DNA from: Megaustenia siamemsis | Taxonomy: Eukaryota > Mollusca > Gastropoda > Stylommatophora > Ariophantidae | NCBI GenBank assembly: GCA_032433765.1 | Contig: JAVIAB010000049.1 | Coordinates: 20,170,779 to 20,234,778 of the forward strand | Length of the DNA stretch: 64,000 nt | Reading direction: 5' to 3' | In this document: piece after piece, positions 63,690 to 64,000 of the stretch | Layout: the number at the start of each line of letters is the position of its first letter | Numbering within the stretch: the stretch's first letter is position 1 | Notes under the pieces: generated by a model | What the model saw: the letters and a program-made list of their open reading frames with translations, nothing else | What the model was told of the DNA's origin: nothing | Database searches by the model: none | Made by a program: the position numbers and the translations under genes

Positions 63690-64000
63690 AATGTTAACCT
63701 CAGATGGTAGATGTACAACAGAGGTGAGATGGTAGATGTACAACAGAGGTGAGATGGTACCTGTACAACAGAGGTGAGATAGTAGATGTACAATATAAAT
63801 GAGATGCAGAATGGCTCAGGTAAAAGCAGCTTGCCACAAAAAAAATGAGGAAGATACTTCGCAATCCATTTTTAACAATAGAAACAAGAAAACTAGTTCT
63901 TAAAGGTTATGTAAAGCCAGTCCTAACATATGGAAGTGAATCGTGGACAATAGGACAACAGACAAGAAAGTCACTGGAGTCTGTAGAAATGTGGTTTTAC
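63690..64000 (+). mobile_element. LINE B running off the right edge, with internal 25-bp repeat
   Basis: Plus-strand remnant starting at VNLRWMYNRG-type sequence (TSDGRCTTEVR region). A 25-bp segment GGTAGATGTACAACAGAGGT plus GAGAT is present about four times at 63700-63800. The body continues RKILRNPFLTIETRKLVL, YGSESWTIGQQTRKSLESV and WFY, then the window ends. Confidence 0.9.

Overview
The window is a stretch of animal (eukaryotic) intergenic DNA made almost entirely of decayed transposable elements and tandem repeats. I found no host protein-coding gene, rRNA gene or functional tRNA gene. The long open frames are either retrotransposon remnants or reading frames across repeat arrays. The mix of RTE-like LINEs, RNase H-bearing LINEs and several tRNA-derived SINE families suggests a lophotrochozoan, most likely a mollusc and perhaps a gastropod. 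That placement is inference from general familiarity with such sequences, not a search result.

Working names used below. LINE lineages are separated by their C-terminal protein regions. A has SWTVDKQMKRR and FFGHIMRR. B has SWTIGQQTRKS and FFGHVMRREQLEY. C has ETWTLDQKTE and GHVKRHNSL. D has RRMTGNSLRD and LYLPST; D' is a subfamily of D. E has GKRKRGRPRNSW and VFVEDLCSTGS. F has a FADDQ reverse transcriptase motif. G has GHVLQDCP and KSGILL. H has an RNase H domain. I has LARDR and FRR at its end. J has a CSFCGRVC finger. K, L and M are small pieces. A, B, C and I end in (TGA)n tails, and such trimer tails are typical of the RTE clade. SINE1 to SINE4 are tRNA-headed short elements. R1, R2, R4, R5 and R6 are unclassified dispersed repeats.

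Layout. 0-3 kb: a SINE1 and three minisatellites (17, 31 and 70 bp). 3-16 kb: LINE fragments A to F and J, SINE1 and SINE2 copies, R1 and R2. 16-22 kb: SINE1 copies, GA-rich DNA, 45-bp and 36-bp arrays, and a 38-bp array made from a LINE E end. 22-35 kb: LINEs A, B, C and H, SINE3, a nest of R5/LINE H/SINE2/R1, a hAT-type DNA transposon with an 8-bp target duplication, and a (TATAG)n array. 35-45 kb: LINEs D and E, a T-rich array with a LINE D' inserted in it, a 60-62-bp array made from a LINE I end, SINE4, and a head-to-head R2 pair. 45-55.5 kb: a recent tandem duplication of tetranucleotide DNA, a 9-bp array, a 61-bp array from a second LINE I end, an almost perfect palindrome inserted in a LINE H, and a 34-copy 48-bp array grown from a LINE J end. 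55.5-64 kb: more LINE B, C and A copies, SINE1 and SINE2, and a LINE B running off the right edge.

The main theme is that retroelement 3' ends keep turning into tandem repeats. Segments at or near the 3' ends of LINE lineages E (two loci), I (two loci), J and M have been tandemly amplified. Simple tails of LINE A, LINE G, R1 and LINE H have expanded into microsatellites. SINE1 and SINE2 share a 3' end, and SINE1 and SINE4 share a body under different tRNA heads, so the short elements look like modular parasites of a common LINE machinery.
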